From positions 1 to 64,000 of the forward strand of contig JAEYXS010000024.1 in assembly GCA_023431185.1 (NCBI GenBank): 64,000 nucleotides of DNA. Reading direction: 5' to 3'. Positions 33,888 to 42,634 of this stretch are shown piece after piece. The DNA comes from Verrucomicrobiota bacterium (GTDB lineage Bacteria > Verrucomicrobiota > Verrucomicrobiia > Limisphaerales > JAEYXS01). Position numbers and translations under genes: made by a program. The notes beneath the pieces are model-generated. The model searched no databases. It was not told the origin of the DNA and worked only from the letters and a program-made list of their open reading frames with translations. The first letter of the stretch is position 1. Every line of letters starts with the position of its first letter.

Positions 33888-33929
33888 AACTGATTTGCTG
33901 AAAAACCAAAAATCGAGAAAGATAATGTT

Positions 33930-34625
33930 ATGATCGTGAAACGCCCCTCCAATGACCGTGGACATGCCAACTTCGGCTGGCTGGACTCCTACCACACGTT
34001 CTCGTTTGCGAATTACTATGATCCGCAGCACATGAGCTTCCGCTCCCTGCGCGTCATCAATGAAGACCGTGTGGCTGGCGGTGGCGGATTCGACACGCAC
34101 CCGCATCGTGACATGGAGATCGTCACTTACGTGCTCAGCGGCGCGCTCCAACATCGCGACAGTCTCGGCAACAGCGAGGTCATCAAAGCCGGTGATGTGC
34201 AGCGCATGACCGCCGGCGCGGGCATCCAGCACAGCGAGTTCAACTACTCGCCCATCGAGCCCGTGCATCTGTTGCAGATCTGGCTCTTGCCGGAGAAGAA
34301 GGGTCTGCGCCCCGGCTACGAGCAGAAGTCCATCTTGGGCCTACAACCGGGCACCTGGTCTACCGTCGCGGCGAAAGAGCCGGGCGAAGGCACCTTGAAG
34401 ATCCATCAGGATGTCACGCTCAGCGCTGGCAAGCTCACGCCGGATAAAGGCCTGAACTACAGGCTGTCCCCCGGCCGTCATGCCTGGGTGCAAGTGGTGG
34501 AAGGCCCCGTGACGCTGAACGGTGTGACGCTGGAATCCGGCGATGGCGCCGCCGTGAGTGACGAGAAAGAGCTCTCGTTCAGCACTAGCAGCAAAGGGCA
34601 CCTGTTGCTCTTTGATCTGGCGTAA
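33930..34625 (+). CDS. pirin family bicupin (quercetinase-like)
   Basis: A 231-residue protein with a typical pirin start (MIVKRPSNDRGHANFGWLDSYHTFSFANYYDPQHMSF). The metal site in the first cupin is seen in FDTHPHRDMEIVTYVLSG and in HSEFNYS. The second cupin (about 130-231) is less conserved, as in YhhW. Some members oxidise quercetin; others act as redox-sensing regulators. As the third gene after azoR and doxX it points to handling of quinones or polyphenols. A terminator follows at 34652-34684. Confidence 0.92.
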   Translation: MIVKRPSNDRGHANFGWLDSYHTFSFANYYDPQHMSFRSLRVINEDRVAGGGGFDTHPHRDMEIVTYVLSGALQHRDSLGNSEVIKAGDVQRMTAGAGIQHSEFNYSPIEPVHLLQIWLLPEKKGLRPGYEQKSILGLQPGTWSTVAAKEPGEGTLKIHQDVTLSAGKLTPDKGLNYRLSPGRHAWVQVVEGPVTLNGVTLESGDGAAVSDEKELSFSTSSKGHLLLFDLA

Positions 34626-34651
34626 AGCGCACAGCCTTTAGATTAAGAACG

Positions 34652-34684
34652 AAAAGCGGATGGCGATCTCGCCATCCGCTTTTT
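34652..34684 (+). terminator. intrinsic terminator after the pirin gene
   Basis: A long stem (AAAAGCGGATGGCGA / TCGCCATCCGCTTTT) is followed by a T run on the plus strand. It lies 26 bp after the pirin stop codon. The A run on the left side could also end the opposite transcript from the TatD-type gene (34719-35525), making it bidirectional. Confidence 0.88.
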
Positions 34685-34689
34685 ACTTA

Positions 34690-34712
34690 CTGTAAATCTT
34701 GTTGATCCTGTC
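34690..34712. repeat. interspersed repeat copy
   Basis: CTGTAAATCTTGTTGATCCTGTC matches CTGTAAATCTTGTTAATGCTGTC at 24726-24748 in 21 of 23 positions. Both copies lie between genes and have no coding frame. Confidence 0.6.
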
Positions 34713-34718
34713 AAAACC

Positions 34719-35525
34719 TCACTGCGGCAGCTTGAACTTCGGTGACTGGCTCATGAACTGGATGGGGTTCTGATACGCAACCTTGTCGATGAGGCTCATC
34801 GTGTGACCACGTTTCTTCATCTCCAGCATCGTGCGCGGGACGGCTAGCGGGACGCTGATACCCCAATCGCACGCGCTGTTCATCCAGATGCGATCGGTGC
34901 CGTAGACCTCCAGCATGTCGATGGCGCGCGCAGGTGTGCATTTGCTCTCGGGATAGAGCGTCATGCCGGCCCACATGCCCGTATCTTTCACCAGCTTGAT
35001 GGTGTGCTCTTCCACGTGATCGATGATAACGCGCTCGGGCCGAATGCGCTTGTCGCTCTTCAACACATCGAGGATGAGCTTCGTGCCCTTGAGCTTGTCT
35101 TCCAAGTGCGGTGTGTGGACGAGGATGAGCTGGTCATACTTCGCCGCCACTTCCACATGCATCTCCAGCACTTTCAATTCATTCCGCGAATTCTTGTTCA
35201 ACCCGATTTCGCCGATGCCCAGCACACCCGGCTTGTCGATGAACTGCGGGATGAGATCGATGACATCCTTCGCCAGACCGACGTCCTCAGATTCCTTCGG
35301 GTTGATGCAGAGCCAGCAGAAGTGGGCCAAACCGAATTTCGCCGCACGCTTCGGTTCATGCTCCGTAAGCTGGCAGAAGTAATCGTAAAAACCATCGGCT
35401 GACTTGCGATCGTAGCCCGCCCAGAAAGCCGGTTCACAAACCGCCTCGCAACCCGCCGTGACCATGGCCTGATAATCATCAGTCGTGCGGCTGACCATGT
35501 GACCGTGTGGTTCGATGTATCTCAT
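34719..35525 (-). CDS. TatD-family metal-dependent hydrolase
   Basis: A 268-residue TIM-barrel hydrolase. The HxH-type metal motif is IEPHGHMVSRTTDDY at residues 4-18, followed by GVLGIGEIGLNKNSRNE (metal Glu, near 100), ILVHTPH (near 135), ERVIIDHVEEHT (near 167) and SACDWGIS (catalytic Asp, near 218). PHGHMVSRTTDDY rather than DTHCHL sets it apart from nuclease TatD and recalls the EboB-type branch from ebo clusters, but no other ebo genes are present. A small gene lies 32 bp upstream on the same strand. Confidence 0.85.
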   Translation of the reverse strand: MRYIEPHGHMVSRTTDDYQAMVTAGCEAVCEPAFWAGYDRKSADGFYDYFCQLTEHEPKRAAKFGLAHFCWLCINPKESEDVGLAKDVIDLIPQFIDKPGVLGIGEIGLNKNSRNELKVLEMHVEVAAKYDQLILVHTPHLEDKLKGTKLILDVLKSDKRIRPERVIIDHVEEHTIKLVKDTGMWAGMTLYPESKCTPARAIDMLEVYGTDRIWMNSACDWGISVPLAVPRTMLEMKKRGHTMSLIDKVAYQNPIQFMSQSPKFKLPQ

Positions 35526-35557
35526 GAGGTAAGCTGAGGAAAAATTGTCACAACCGA

Positions 35558-35836
35558 TTAGCCCTTAAGATTGCCAGCAAAGGCACCAATCGCGCCTTTG
35601 ACAGAGGCCTTCTCAAGCGGTTCAAGGCTTGGGTCACTCAGGGAAAGAAGAACATTCTTGGCGCGTTCAGGCGTGCCGGAATCCAGTTCCTTCAACGCTT
35701 GGCGGAAGGCAGCGAGGCGGAAGTCGGCTTCCCCATCAGCACGGTCCACTCGGTCGAGAAAGGCGGCGATGTCGATGAGCTTCGCGCGCGCATCCATGAA
35801 ATAGAGGTCCAACACCTGTTGACGGTTCAGTGGCAT
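35558..35836 (-). CDS. small conserved protein upstream of the TatD-type gene
   Basis: ATG 35836 (MPLNRQQVLDLYFMDARAKLIDIAAFLDR) gives 92 residues; the frame upstream to 36022 is basic and looks non-coding. The product is helical and charged, with LYFMDARAKLIDIAAFLDRVDRADGEADFRLAAFRQAL as its main conserved-looking block. It precedes the TatD-type hydrolase by 32 bp and is probably its partner. No function can be assigned. Confidence 0.75.
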   Translation of the reverse strand: MPLNRQQVLDLYFMDARAKLIDIAAFLDRVDRADGEADFRLAAFRQALKELDSGTPERAKNVLLSLSDPSLEPLEKASVKGAIGAFAGNLKG

Positions 35837-35955
35837 AACGATAGGTGACAATATACGCCTGCGTAGAAAAGGGACAACTGACAAAAGTTCAAAAAGTGCC
35901 CGCTTTCCCCGCTTGTTTTGCGAACAAAGCATCCTTACCGTGCGTCTGATAACCC

Positions 35956-37329
35956 ATGCGGACGTTTCGCTTAACATTTTTGGCCAGTTTGCTGGCATCT
36001 TTCGTTTATTCGGCTCAGGCACAGAAGTCCGGCGAGGTCAGCTTTTCGCGCGATATCGCGCCCATTCTCGTAGCCAAGTGCCAGACCTGCCATGGCGCGG
36101 ACAAGGCGAAGGGCAAGTATCGTCTGCATACTTTCGATTGGCTGGTGAAACCGGGCTCTAGCGGTGAAGCGGCCATCACACCTGGCGATCCGAAGAAGAG
36201 CGAGTTCTACCGCCTGCTGGTAGAAAAAGACCCCGATAGCCGGATGCCGCAGAAGGATGACCCTCTGCCCGCTGCCCAGATCACCCTCATCGAGCGCTGG
36301 ATCAAGAACGGCGCGAAGTTCGATGGCGCTGACCCGAAAATGGACCTCGTGAGTCTCATGCCCCGGAAGCAGCATCCCGCGCCGCCAGAAGTCTATGCCC
36401 AACCCCTGCCCGTGACGGCCTTGGCCTTTAGCACGAATGGGCAGCAACTTATCAGCAGCGGTTACCATGAGATCATCGTGTGGGACATCGCCACCAAGCA
36501 GCCGGTGAAGCGGATCCGCAACGTGGCCACGGAAGTGCAAGCGCTCTCGCTCTCACCAGATGGCAAATTGCTCGCCGCCGCTACCGGCCAGTCCGGTAAA
36601 CTCGGCGAGGTACTGTTGATCCCGCTCGATAAGCCGGAGCCCAAGGTACTGGCCACTCTGCCCGATGTGGTGCTGGATGTGAAATTCAGTCCAGATGGCA
36701 CGCAACTCGCCTCGGGTGGTTCAGACAATGCTATTCGCATCTTCAATGTGGCGACAGGCAAAGAGGTGCGGAAGATCGAGCAACACGCAGATTGGGTCAT
36801 GGCCATCGCCTGGAGCCCGGATGGCAAAGGGCTCGCCTCAGCCAGCCGCGACAAGACGACCCGTGCTTATGACGCCATCACCGGAGAGATGCACTCGGCC
36901 TATATGAGCCATGAAGAACCCGTTTTCGGCGTGACCTTTGCGGATGGCACCAACCACATCGCCTCCGTGGGACGCGATCGCCGGTTACATCTGTGGAAGG
37001 CCGAGGATGGCAAGGTGGTGAAAGATTCGCGACCCCTCGGCGGTTTTGGGGGCGAGATCTGGCGTTTGCTGGGCAGTGGCACCAATCTCATCACCGCAGA
37101 TAAAAGCCGCGAAATCCGCGTTTACAACGCTCAACCATTCAAGTGGAACCGCACTTTTTTGGGTCACAATGACTGGGTCCAAGCCCTCGCCCTCAGCCCG
37201 GATGGCAAAACCCTCGCCAGCGGCGGACATGATGGTGAAGTGATTTTGTGGAACTTTGCGGATGGGAAAATCTTGCAACGCTTCATCGCGTCACCTGGCT
37301 ATCGGGCTGCGGTGGCGAAGGTGAAGTGA
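35956..37329 (+). CDS. exported planctomycete-type cytochrome c / WD40 protein
   Basis: A 457-residue protein with a signal peptide (MRTFRLTFLASLLASFVYSAQAQ). A PSCyt1-type haem domain follows (about 28-110), with the CxxCH haem site CQTCHGADKAKGKYRL. The rest forms WD40 repeats: blades with SPDGKLLAAATG, SPDGTQLASGGSDNAIRIF, SPDGKGLASASRDKTTRAYD and SPDGKTLASGGHDGEVILWNF. Proteins of this design are typical of Planctomycetes and Verrucomicrobia and act outside the cytoplasm, probably in electron transfer or as binding scaffolds. The 3' end overlaps the convergent gene by 31 bp. Confidence 0.92.
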   Translation: MRTFRLTFLASLLASFVYSAQAQKSGEVSFSRDIAPILVAKCQTCHGADKAKGKYRLHTFDWLVKPGSSGEAAITPGDPKKSEFYRLLVEKDPDSRMPQKDDPLPAAQITLIERWIKNGAKFDGADPKMDLVSLMPRKQHPAPPEVYAQPLPVTALAFSTNGQQLISSGYHEIIVWDIATKQPVKRIRNVATEVQALSLSPDGKLLAAATGQSGKLGEVLLIPLDKPEPKVLATLPDVVLDVKFSPDGTQLASGGSDNAIRIFNVATGKEVRKIEQHADWVMAIAWSPDGKGLASASRDKTTRAYDAITGEMHSAYMSHEEPVFGVTFADGTNHIASVGRDRRLHLWKAEDGKVVKDSRPLGGFGGEIWRLLGSGTNLITADKSREIRVYNAQPFKWNRTFLGHNDWVQALALSPDGKTLASGGHDGEVILWNFADGKILQRFIASPGYRAAVAKVK

Positions 37330-37751
37330 GTCCGTTGTTTCTGGGCTCTCTTCCGCTCCATTTCACCCCAAAAGGATGTGTCGAGAAACTTGTAGTGAAT
37401 AGTCACCCTTCCGCGCGAAACTCCTTTCGGCGTATACTCCAAAACGAAGTTCGTGGTGTAACAATCACTCGCGCCAAAGTGCAGGTTAAAGTCACCACTC
37501 AGCTCCCTAGAGGGAAATCCCGCAGTAATCAGAGCGGCACCATCGATGGTTCCTGTTACTCTGATGGAAATCGCTTGGATATATGACGCGCCATGAGGAG
37601 CCTGTAAAACAATCGCCTGCGGCTTGGTCACATCCGTGATGTGATAACGCTGGGGCCGGAAAAAGAGCCAAATGGCAAGCACAGCCAATCCCATAAGCGC
37701 AAGGGCAATCAAAGCTTTTCTCCGGGAAACGATTTTGCGGGCTTGGCTCAT
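37299..37751 (-). CDS. membrane-anchored hypothetical protein (150 aa)
   Basis: An N-terminal basic stretch and a hydrophobic anchor (KALIALALMGLAVLAIWLFF) precede a beta-rich domain with ITDVTKPQAIVLQAPHGAS, SIRVTGTIDGAALIT and GRVTIHYKFLDTSFWG. The start at 37751 (MSQARKI) is preferred to 37763. Its 3' end overlaps the convergent WD40 gene by 31 bp. It is probably an inner-membrane protein with an extracytoplasmic domain; function unknown. Confidence 0.68.
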   Translation of the reverse strand: MSQARKIVSRRKALIALALMGLAVLAIWLFFRPQRYHITDVTKPQAIVLQAPHGASYIQAISIRVTGTIDGAALITAGFPSRELSGDFNLHFGASDCYTTNFVLEYTPKGVSRGRVTIHYKFLDTSFWGEMERKRAQKQRTHFTFATAAR

Positions 37752-37857
37752 CAGCTTGAGCATAGATTAACATGACGAACTGCAACTGGCGAATCCTCTG
37801 CACTAAAATTAATTGGCACCAAAGCCCGGATGTCGCATAAATACCCCAGCTTAAGCC

Positions 37858-38577
37858 ATGGACATCAAATTTCTCACCCTGATTCTATCAGTAGCCGTGA
37901 TCACCGGCTGCCAGAGCTATCCGATGGGACTTTCGAAGACCGAATGGGAGGTGCTGCCACCAGAGCAGCAGGCAGAATACCGACGCCAGCAAACCCTCAT
38001 CGACGAGGAGCGTCGGCGCGAACAGGCGGCCATCAATGAACAGCGGCGCAAGGAACAGGCCGAGATCGCCGCCCGCCAGCAAGCAGAAGCTGCGGAACGG
38101 GCGCGGATGGAAGAGATGCATTTGGCCGCCCTGTATGCCCATGCCCGCTATGGTGATATCGTCACGGTGACCATCGAAGGTGGGTTGGTGAATTTCAGCA
38201 AGCATCGCGCCTATGAACCAGTGCGTTTTGAGATCCTACGAGGCCAGCGGAAGGAGATCGAGTTCGCGCAGCTAGGGAGTCCCAGCACCAAGATATTTGT
38301 CCCGGTGCGCTTGAGCGAAGATGGCCAGACCTTTTATTTCGATGAAGGTGCGCGTGACCGCCTGGTGCTTATCAATGCGGAAAATGCGTGGCAATCCGGC
38401 AAACGCTATGAAGGAATGGCCATCCACGACACTTCCAGCAGGTCGCTCGCGAGTGCCATCAACATTCATCTGCAGTATAAGAACTTCGGTCCTCGTCCAC
38501 AGCCTCAGCAGCAGCCACAGATACCGCCCCCATCAGGTCGCCCGGTTCCCGGCAAGCCGTTGCAGCGGACACCCTGA
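37858..38577 (+). CDS. putative lipoprotein with coiled-coil segment
   Basis: A 239-residue protein with a lipoprotein signal (LILSVAVITGC, lipid Cys at 18). A highly charged helical segment rich in Arg, Gln and Glu (about 38-92, RRREQAAINEQRRKEQAEIAA) links the anchor to a beta-rich domain (about 97-215), and a Pro/Gln-rich tail ends the protein. The layout suggests a periplasmic protein with a domain held away from the membrane. No homologous family is recognised. It lies 47 bp before hrpB. Confidence 0.72.
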   Translation: MDIKFLTLILSVAVITGCQSYPMGLSKTEWEVLPPEQQAEYRRQQTLIDEERRREQAAINEQRRKEQAEIAARQQAEAAERARMEEMHLAALYAHARYGDIVTVTIEGGLVNFSKHRAYEPVRFEILRGQRKEIEFAQLGSPSTKIFVPVRLSEDGQTFYFDEGARDRLVLINAENAWQSGKRYEGMAIHDTSSRSLASAINIHLQYKNFGPRPQPQQQPQIPPPSGRPVPGKPLQRTP

Positions 38578-38624
38578 TTCAGAAGCTGGCATCCTGTCCG
38601 TAACCCGCTAACGTATGCGCCCTC

Positions 38625-41207
38625 ATGGCGAGTGCGCTGCCCATCTATGATATCGAGCACGAGCTGATCGCGCGATTGCGGGATCAGCGGCGCATCATTT
38701 TGTCCGCGCCCACCGGCTCCGGTAAATCCACGCAGGTGCCGCAGATGCTGTTGCGTCACGGATTGCTGGAGCAAGGTCAGGCCGTGGTGCTGCAACCACG
38801 TCGCTTGGCGACACGACTGCTGGCAACTCGCGTGGCGCAGGAACTGAATGTTCCTATCGGGCGTGAGGTCGGCTATCAGATCCGTTTCGAGAACCAGACG
38901 AGTGCGGCGACACGCATCCGCTTTGTCACGGAAGGAATCTTGCTACGGCAGATGATCGCGGACCCGCAGCTCAAGGGTGTCTCGGTCATTCTCTTCGATG
39001 AATTTCACGAGCGGCATCTGTACGGGGATATCACGCTCGCGCGGGCTTTAGATCTGCAGGAGACGACGCGGCCAGACCTGCGCGTGGTGGTGATGTCGGC
39101 CACGCTCAATGTGGAGCTGCTCGGCAAGTATCTCAGTCAATGGCGGCAGAATGCCCTAGCAGGCCCGGCTTACAGTGCGCTGACTTCAGAAGGCCGCACG
39201 TATCCTGTGGATATCCATTACATCGACACGCCGAGTTATACGAATCGCCAGCCGGTGTGGGAACAGGCGGCGGAGGTGTTCGCGGATTATGCGGCGCGAG
39301 GGGGAGAAGGTGATGCGCTGATCTTCATGCCTGGGGGATTTGAGATCGCGCAGACGATCGAGGCGCTACGACGGATGCCGGAAGCGCGCGGACGATTGCT
39401 GCTGCCTTTGCATGGTGAACTGCCGCCACGGGAACAGGACGCGGCGGTAGCGCGTCATGGACAACCGAAGGTGGTGGTGGCGACCAATGTGGCGGAGACG
39501 TCGCTGACCATTGATGGCATCCGGCTGGTGATCGACGGAGGGCTGGCGCGGATCCCGAAGTATGACCCGCATCGCGGGATCAACACGTTGCTCATCGAGC
39601 GCATCAGCCGGGCGGCAGCCGATCAACGGGCGGGCCGGGCGGGTCGCACCGCGCCGGGTGTTTGCGTGCGCCTGTGGACGGAGGAGGAGCAGAAGCATCG
39701 CGCTACGCAAGAACTGCCGGAGATCAAGCGGCTGGATCTGGCGGAAGTAATACTCACGTTGAAAGCGGCAGGTGTGGAAGACTTGCGCGCCTTCCGTTGG
39801 TTGGAGCCGCCGGATAATGCGGCACTGGAACATGCGGAGGAGTTGCTGCTGGATTTGGGGGCTTTGGAAGCTGTGCCGGAAAGCACGCTTACCCGTATCA
39901 CCACCTTGGGCCGGCGTATGCTGGCGTTCCCGATGCACCCGCGTTATGCGCGGCTATTGCTGGCGGCGGATGAGTATGGCTGCGTACCGGAGGCAGCGCT
40001 AATCGCCGCGCTCACGCAAGGGCGCGACTTGCTGTTGCGCAATCCTGAACGCGCGGTGGTGGAAGCGCGGGAGGATCTGCTGGGGCTGAATGCGGCGAGT
40101 GATTTCTTTCTGCTGATGCGCGCGTGGAAGCAGGCATCGCAACAGGATTTCCGGCCGGAGATCTGTCGCAAGTATGGATTACACCTGGCGACGGCGCGGC
40201 AGGTCGGACCATTGCGTGATAATTTTCTTCGCATCGCGGAACGGGAGGGATTGAAAACGCAGACGAAAGCGGTGGCGGATGAAGTTTTGCAGAAGTGTCT
40301 GCTGGTGGCTTTCTCCGATCGCGTGGGAAGACGGTTGGACATGACCTCGCGACGTTGTGAATTAGTGCATGGACGGCGCGGTGATTTGGCGAAGGAAAGC
40401 TTGGTGCAGAATAGTCCGTTGATCGTCGCGGCGGAGGTGAGTGAGGTGGGCAGCCAGGGCGGGAACATCAGCACCATTCTCTCCATGATCACGGCGGTGA
40501 ACCCGGCGTGGTTACGAGAACTTTTTCCGCAAGATATCGCGGGCAAGTTGCATGTCTTTTTCGATAACAACACCAAGCGTGTCGCGGCGGATGAGCTGCT
40601 GCAGTTTCGCGGTCTCGCCCTGGAGAAACGTCGCGTGGAGCCCGCCCCTGCTGATGAAGCCGCACGGTTGCTGGCAGCGGAAGTGATGGCTGGCCGGGTG
40701 CAGTTCGACGAATGGGATGAGAGCGTGGAGCAATGGATACTGCGGCTCAAGCGCTTGAGCGAGTGGTGTCCGGAGCTGGAGCTGCCGGCCATCTCGGAGG
40801 CGGACCGGCAGGATCTCATCCAGCAGCTTTGCTATGGCTGCCTGGGTTACAAGGACGTCCGGGCGGTGCCGGTGAAGGCAGAGGTGAAGGGCTGGTTGAG
40901 CCCGCTGCAGAACAGTCTGCTGGACAAGTATGCGCCGGAACGGCTGGAGTTCGCCAATGGTCGTCGGCCTAAGGTCACTTATGTGTCGGATGGGCCGCCG
41001 TATATCGAGGCGCGTATCCAAGAATTATATGATGTCGGCCAGACGCCGAAGGTCGCCATGGGGCGGGTGCCGGTGTCCTGTCACATCCTCACGCCGGGTC
41101 GGAAGCCGATCCAGGTCACACAGGATCTACCACGCTTTTGGGTGGAGCATTATCCGCGCATCAAATCGGAATTGCAGCGGCGTTATCCGCGGCATGAGTG
41201 GCGTTGA
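38625..41207 (+). CDS. hrpB: ATP-dependent RNA helicase HrpB
   Basis: An 860-residue DEAH-type helicase. Walker A is APTGSGKSTQVP (GSGKS 31-35), the Walker B/DEAH box reads DEFHERH near 124, motif III is MSATLN, and motif VI is DQRAGRAGRTAPG. ETSLTIDGIRLVIDGG is the motif V region. The helicase-associated and HrpB-specific C-terminal domains follow (RELFPQDIAGKLHVFFDNNTKR near 625; PVSCHILTPGRKPIQVTQDL near 810). DEFH rather than DEAH is usual for HrpB. Its role in bacteria is poorly defined, probably RNA processing. Confidence 0.93.
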   Translation: MASALPIYDIEHELIARLRDQRRIILSAPTGSGKSTQVPQMLLRHGLLEQGQAVVLQPRRLATRLLATRVAQELNVPIGREVGYQIRFENQTSAATRIRFVTEGILLRQMIADPQLKGVSVILFDEFHERHLYGDITLARALDLQETTRPDLRVVVMSATLNVELLGKYLSQWRQNALAGPAYSALTSEGRTYPVDIHYIDTPSYTNRQPVWEQAAEVFADYAARGGEGDALIFMPGGFEIAQTIEALRRMPEARGRLLLPLHGELPPREQDAAVARHGQPKVVVATNVAETSLTIDGIRLVIDGGLARIPKYDPHRGINTLLIERISRAAADQRAGRAGRTAPGVCVRLWTEEEQKHRATQELPEIKRLDLAEVILTLKAAGVEDLRAFRWLEPPDNAALEHAEELLLDLGALEAVPESTLTRITTLGRRMLAFPMHPRYARLLLAADEYGCVPEAALIAALTQGRDLLLRNPERAVVEAREDLLGLNAASDFFLLMRAWKQASQQDFRPEICRKYGLHLATARQVGPLRDNFLRIAEREGLKTQTKAVADEVLQKCLLVAFSDRVGRRLDMTSRRCELVHGRRGDLAKESLVQNSPLIVAAEVSEVGSQGGNISTILSMITAVNPAWLRELFPQDIAGKLHVFFDNNTKRVAADELLQFRGLALEKRRVEPAPADEAARLLAAEVMAGRVQFDEWDESVEQWILRLKRLSEWCPELELPAISEADRQDLIQQLCYGCLGYKDVRAVPVKAEVKGWLSPLQNSLLDKYAPERLEFANGRRPKVTYVSDGPPYIEARIQELYDVGQTPKVAMGRVPVSCHILTPGRKPIQVTQDLPRFWVEHYPRIKSELQRRYPRHEWR

Positions 41208-41255
41208 GCATATTTCGATAACGAAGCCCATAGGCGCTCTCACCCCTCACCCCAA

Positions 41256-41280
41256 CCCTCTCCCCGTTTAGGGGAGAGGG
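41256..41280. repeat. G/C-rich intergenic hairpin repeat
   Basis: CCCTCTCCCC-GTTTA-GGGGAGAGGG, a perfect 10-bp stem, about 50 bp after hrpB. It is preceded by CTCACCCCTCACCCCAA, a string that often accompanies such palindromes. A related hairpin lies at 42566-42585 and another at 47331-47378. It could end or protect the hrpB transcript. Confidence 0.6.
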
Positions 41281-41348
41281 AGGACATTTGTCAGCTTTAT
41301 GACTATTCCCTGTTTATGAATCATTTTCTGTAGTAAGCTTTTTACACA

Positions 41349-42500
41349 ATGGATATCGCGACGGTCTTGAAGGATGAAGCTCTGCGGCAGCAGGAGTTTC
41401 CAGTGACGAAGCAAAAGGCGTTTCTCGCGCATGCAGCGGTCTGTGCCCTGCCCCAGCGGGTCGCCACGGCGATGACGGATTTCACCACGCGTTGCACCCG
41501 GAGCGATCAGGAGGTCATGCAGTCTGAGGCGATGATGGATGAGACGCGCAAGCTCGCCGCACAATTGATCAACGCCAAACCGGAGGAGATCGCGCTAGTA
41601 GGACCGACCTCACTCGGTTTGAGCCTCATCGCCAACGGTCTTAATTTCCGCAAGCACGACAATGTGGTGGTCTATTTCGAGGATTATCCATCTAACGTCT
41701 ATCCATGGATGACGCTGGCGGATCGTGGCGTGGAAGTCCGCTTCCTGAACATCCGGGAACTGGGCCGTCTGCGGGTGACGGATATCATGGGGCAGATCGA
41801 TGAGCAGACACGCATGGTGGCCATTGCTTCCTGCCATTTCCTCGCGGGCTGGCGCGTAGAACTCGAAACGCTGGGCAAACAATTACGGAACAAGGGCATC
41901 CTTTTCTGCGTGGATGGCATTCAGACGTTGGGAGCATTCCCAACCACAGTGGAATACATCGATTTCATGGCTGCTGATGCACACAAGTGGTTGCTGGGTC
42001 CTTGCTCCGCCGGCATCCTGTATGTGCGGAAGGAGTTGCAGGACCGGCTCATGCCCACCGTCTATGGCTGGCATAATGTGCGCAGTCCAAATTTCGTGGC
42101 CCAAGAGGAGATCGTATTCCGCGCGGACGCACGCCGGTATGAAGCGGGGACGAACAACCTCGTGGGCATCGCGGGTCTTCAGGCGGCATTCAAGCTGATC
42201 GCGGAAGTGGGCGTGGAGAACATCGGGCGTGAATTGATGCGCAAGCGGTCTTATCTGGTGCCGAAGTTACAGGCGAAAGGTTATACTGTGCTGTATGCCG
42301 ATGCGGCCCCGCAAAACTGCAGCGGCATCGTCACTTTCCAAAAGCCGGGAACGGATCTGGCCGCGTTGAATCAGACATTGATCGAGGGCGGAGTGCAGAT
42401 CTCGTTACGGGCGGATCGCAAGGGTCAGCAATACCTGCGTGTGTCGCCACATTTCTACAACACGGATGAGGAGCTGGAGCGGTTGCTGAAATTGCTTTAA
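41349..42500 (+). CDS. class V PLP-dependent aminotransferase
   Basis: A 383-residue enzyme of the isopenicillin-N-epimerase/cysteine-desulfurase-like group. Unlike the NifS-like protein at 15298, it keeps the PLP lysine in FMAADAHKWLLGPCSAGILYV (Lys near 213), the aspartate in FCVDGIQTLGAF and the loop VGPTSLGLSLIA. The protein lacks a cysteine-desulfurase active-site Cys loop. The substrate is unknown. It stands between two G/C-rich hairpin repeats and is not clearly part of an operon. Confidence 0.87.
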   Translation: MDIATVLKDEALRQQEFPVTKQKAFLAHAAVCALPQRVATAMTDFTTRCTRSDQEVMQSEAMMDETRKLAAQLINAKPEEIALVGPTSLGLSLIANGLNFRKHDNVVVYFEDYPSNVYPWMTLADRGVEVRFLNIRELGRLRVTDIMGQIDEQTRMVAIASCHFLAGWRVELETLGKQLRNKGILFCVDGIQTLGAFPTTVEYIDFMAADAHKWLLGPCSAGILYVRKELQDRLMPTVYGWHNVRSPNFVAQEEIVFRADARRYEAGTNNLVGIAGLQAAFKLIAEVGVENIGRELMRKRSYLVPKLQAKGYTVLYADAAPQNCSGIVTFQKPGTDLAALNQTLIEGGVQISLRADRKGQQYLRVSPHFYNTDEELERLLKLL

Positions 42501-42565
42501 AGAAGCAGAGGGGAAAAGCGCGGGTACGCTCTGATATCCGCATGTTTCCTTTCCCCTCATCCCGG

Positions 42566-42585
42566 CCTTCTCCCCAAGGAGAAGG
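42566..42585. repeat. intergenic hairpin, CCTTCTCC/GGAGAAGG
   Basis: A perfect 8-bp stem with loop CCAA, preceded by TTTCCCCTCATCCCGG. It is similar in type to the hairpin at 41256-41280 and lies about 65 bp after the aminotransferase stop. Candidate dispersed repeat or terminator. Confidence 0.5.
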
Positions 42586-42634
42586 AGTTAGCATTTCCAG
42601 CACAACGTCGTTCTGGGGTTGTTTCGTGCGCACG

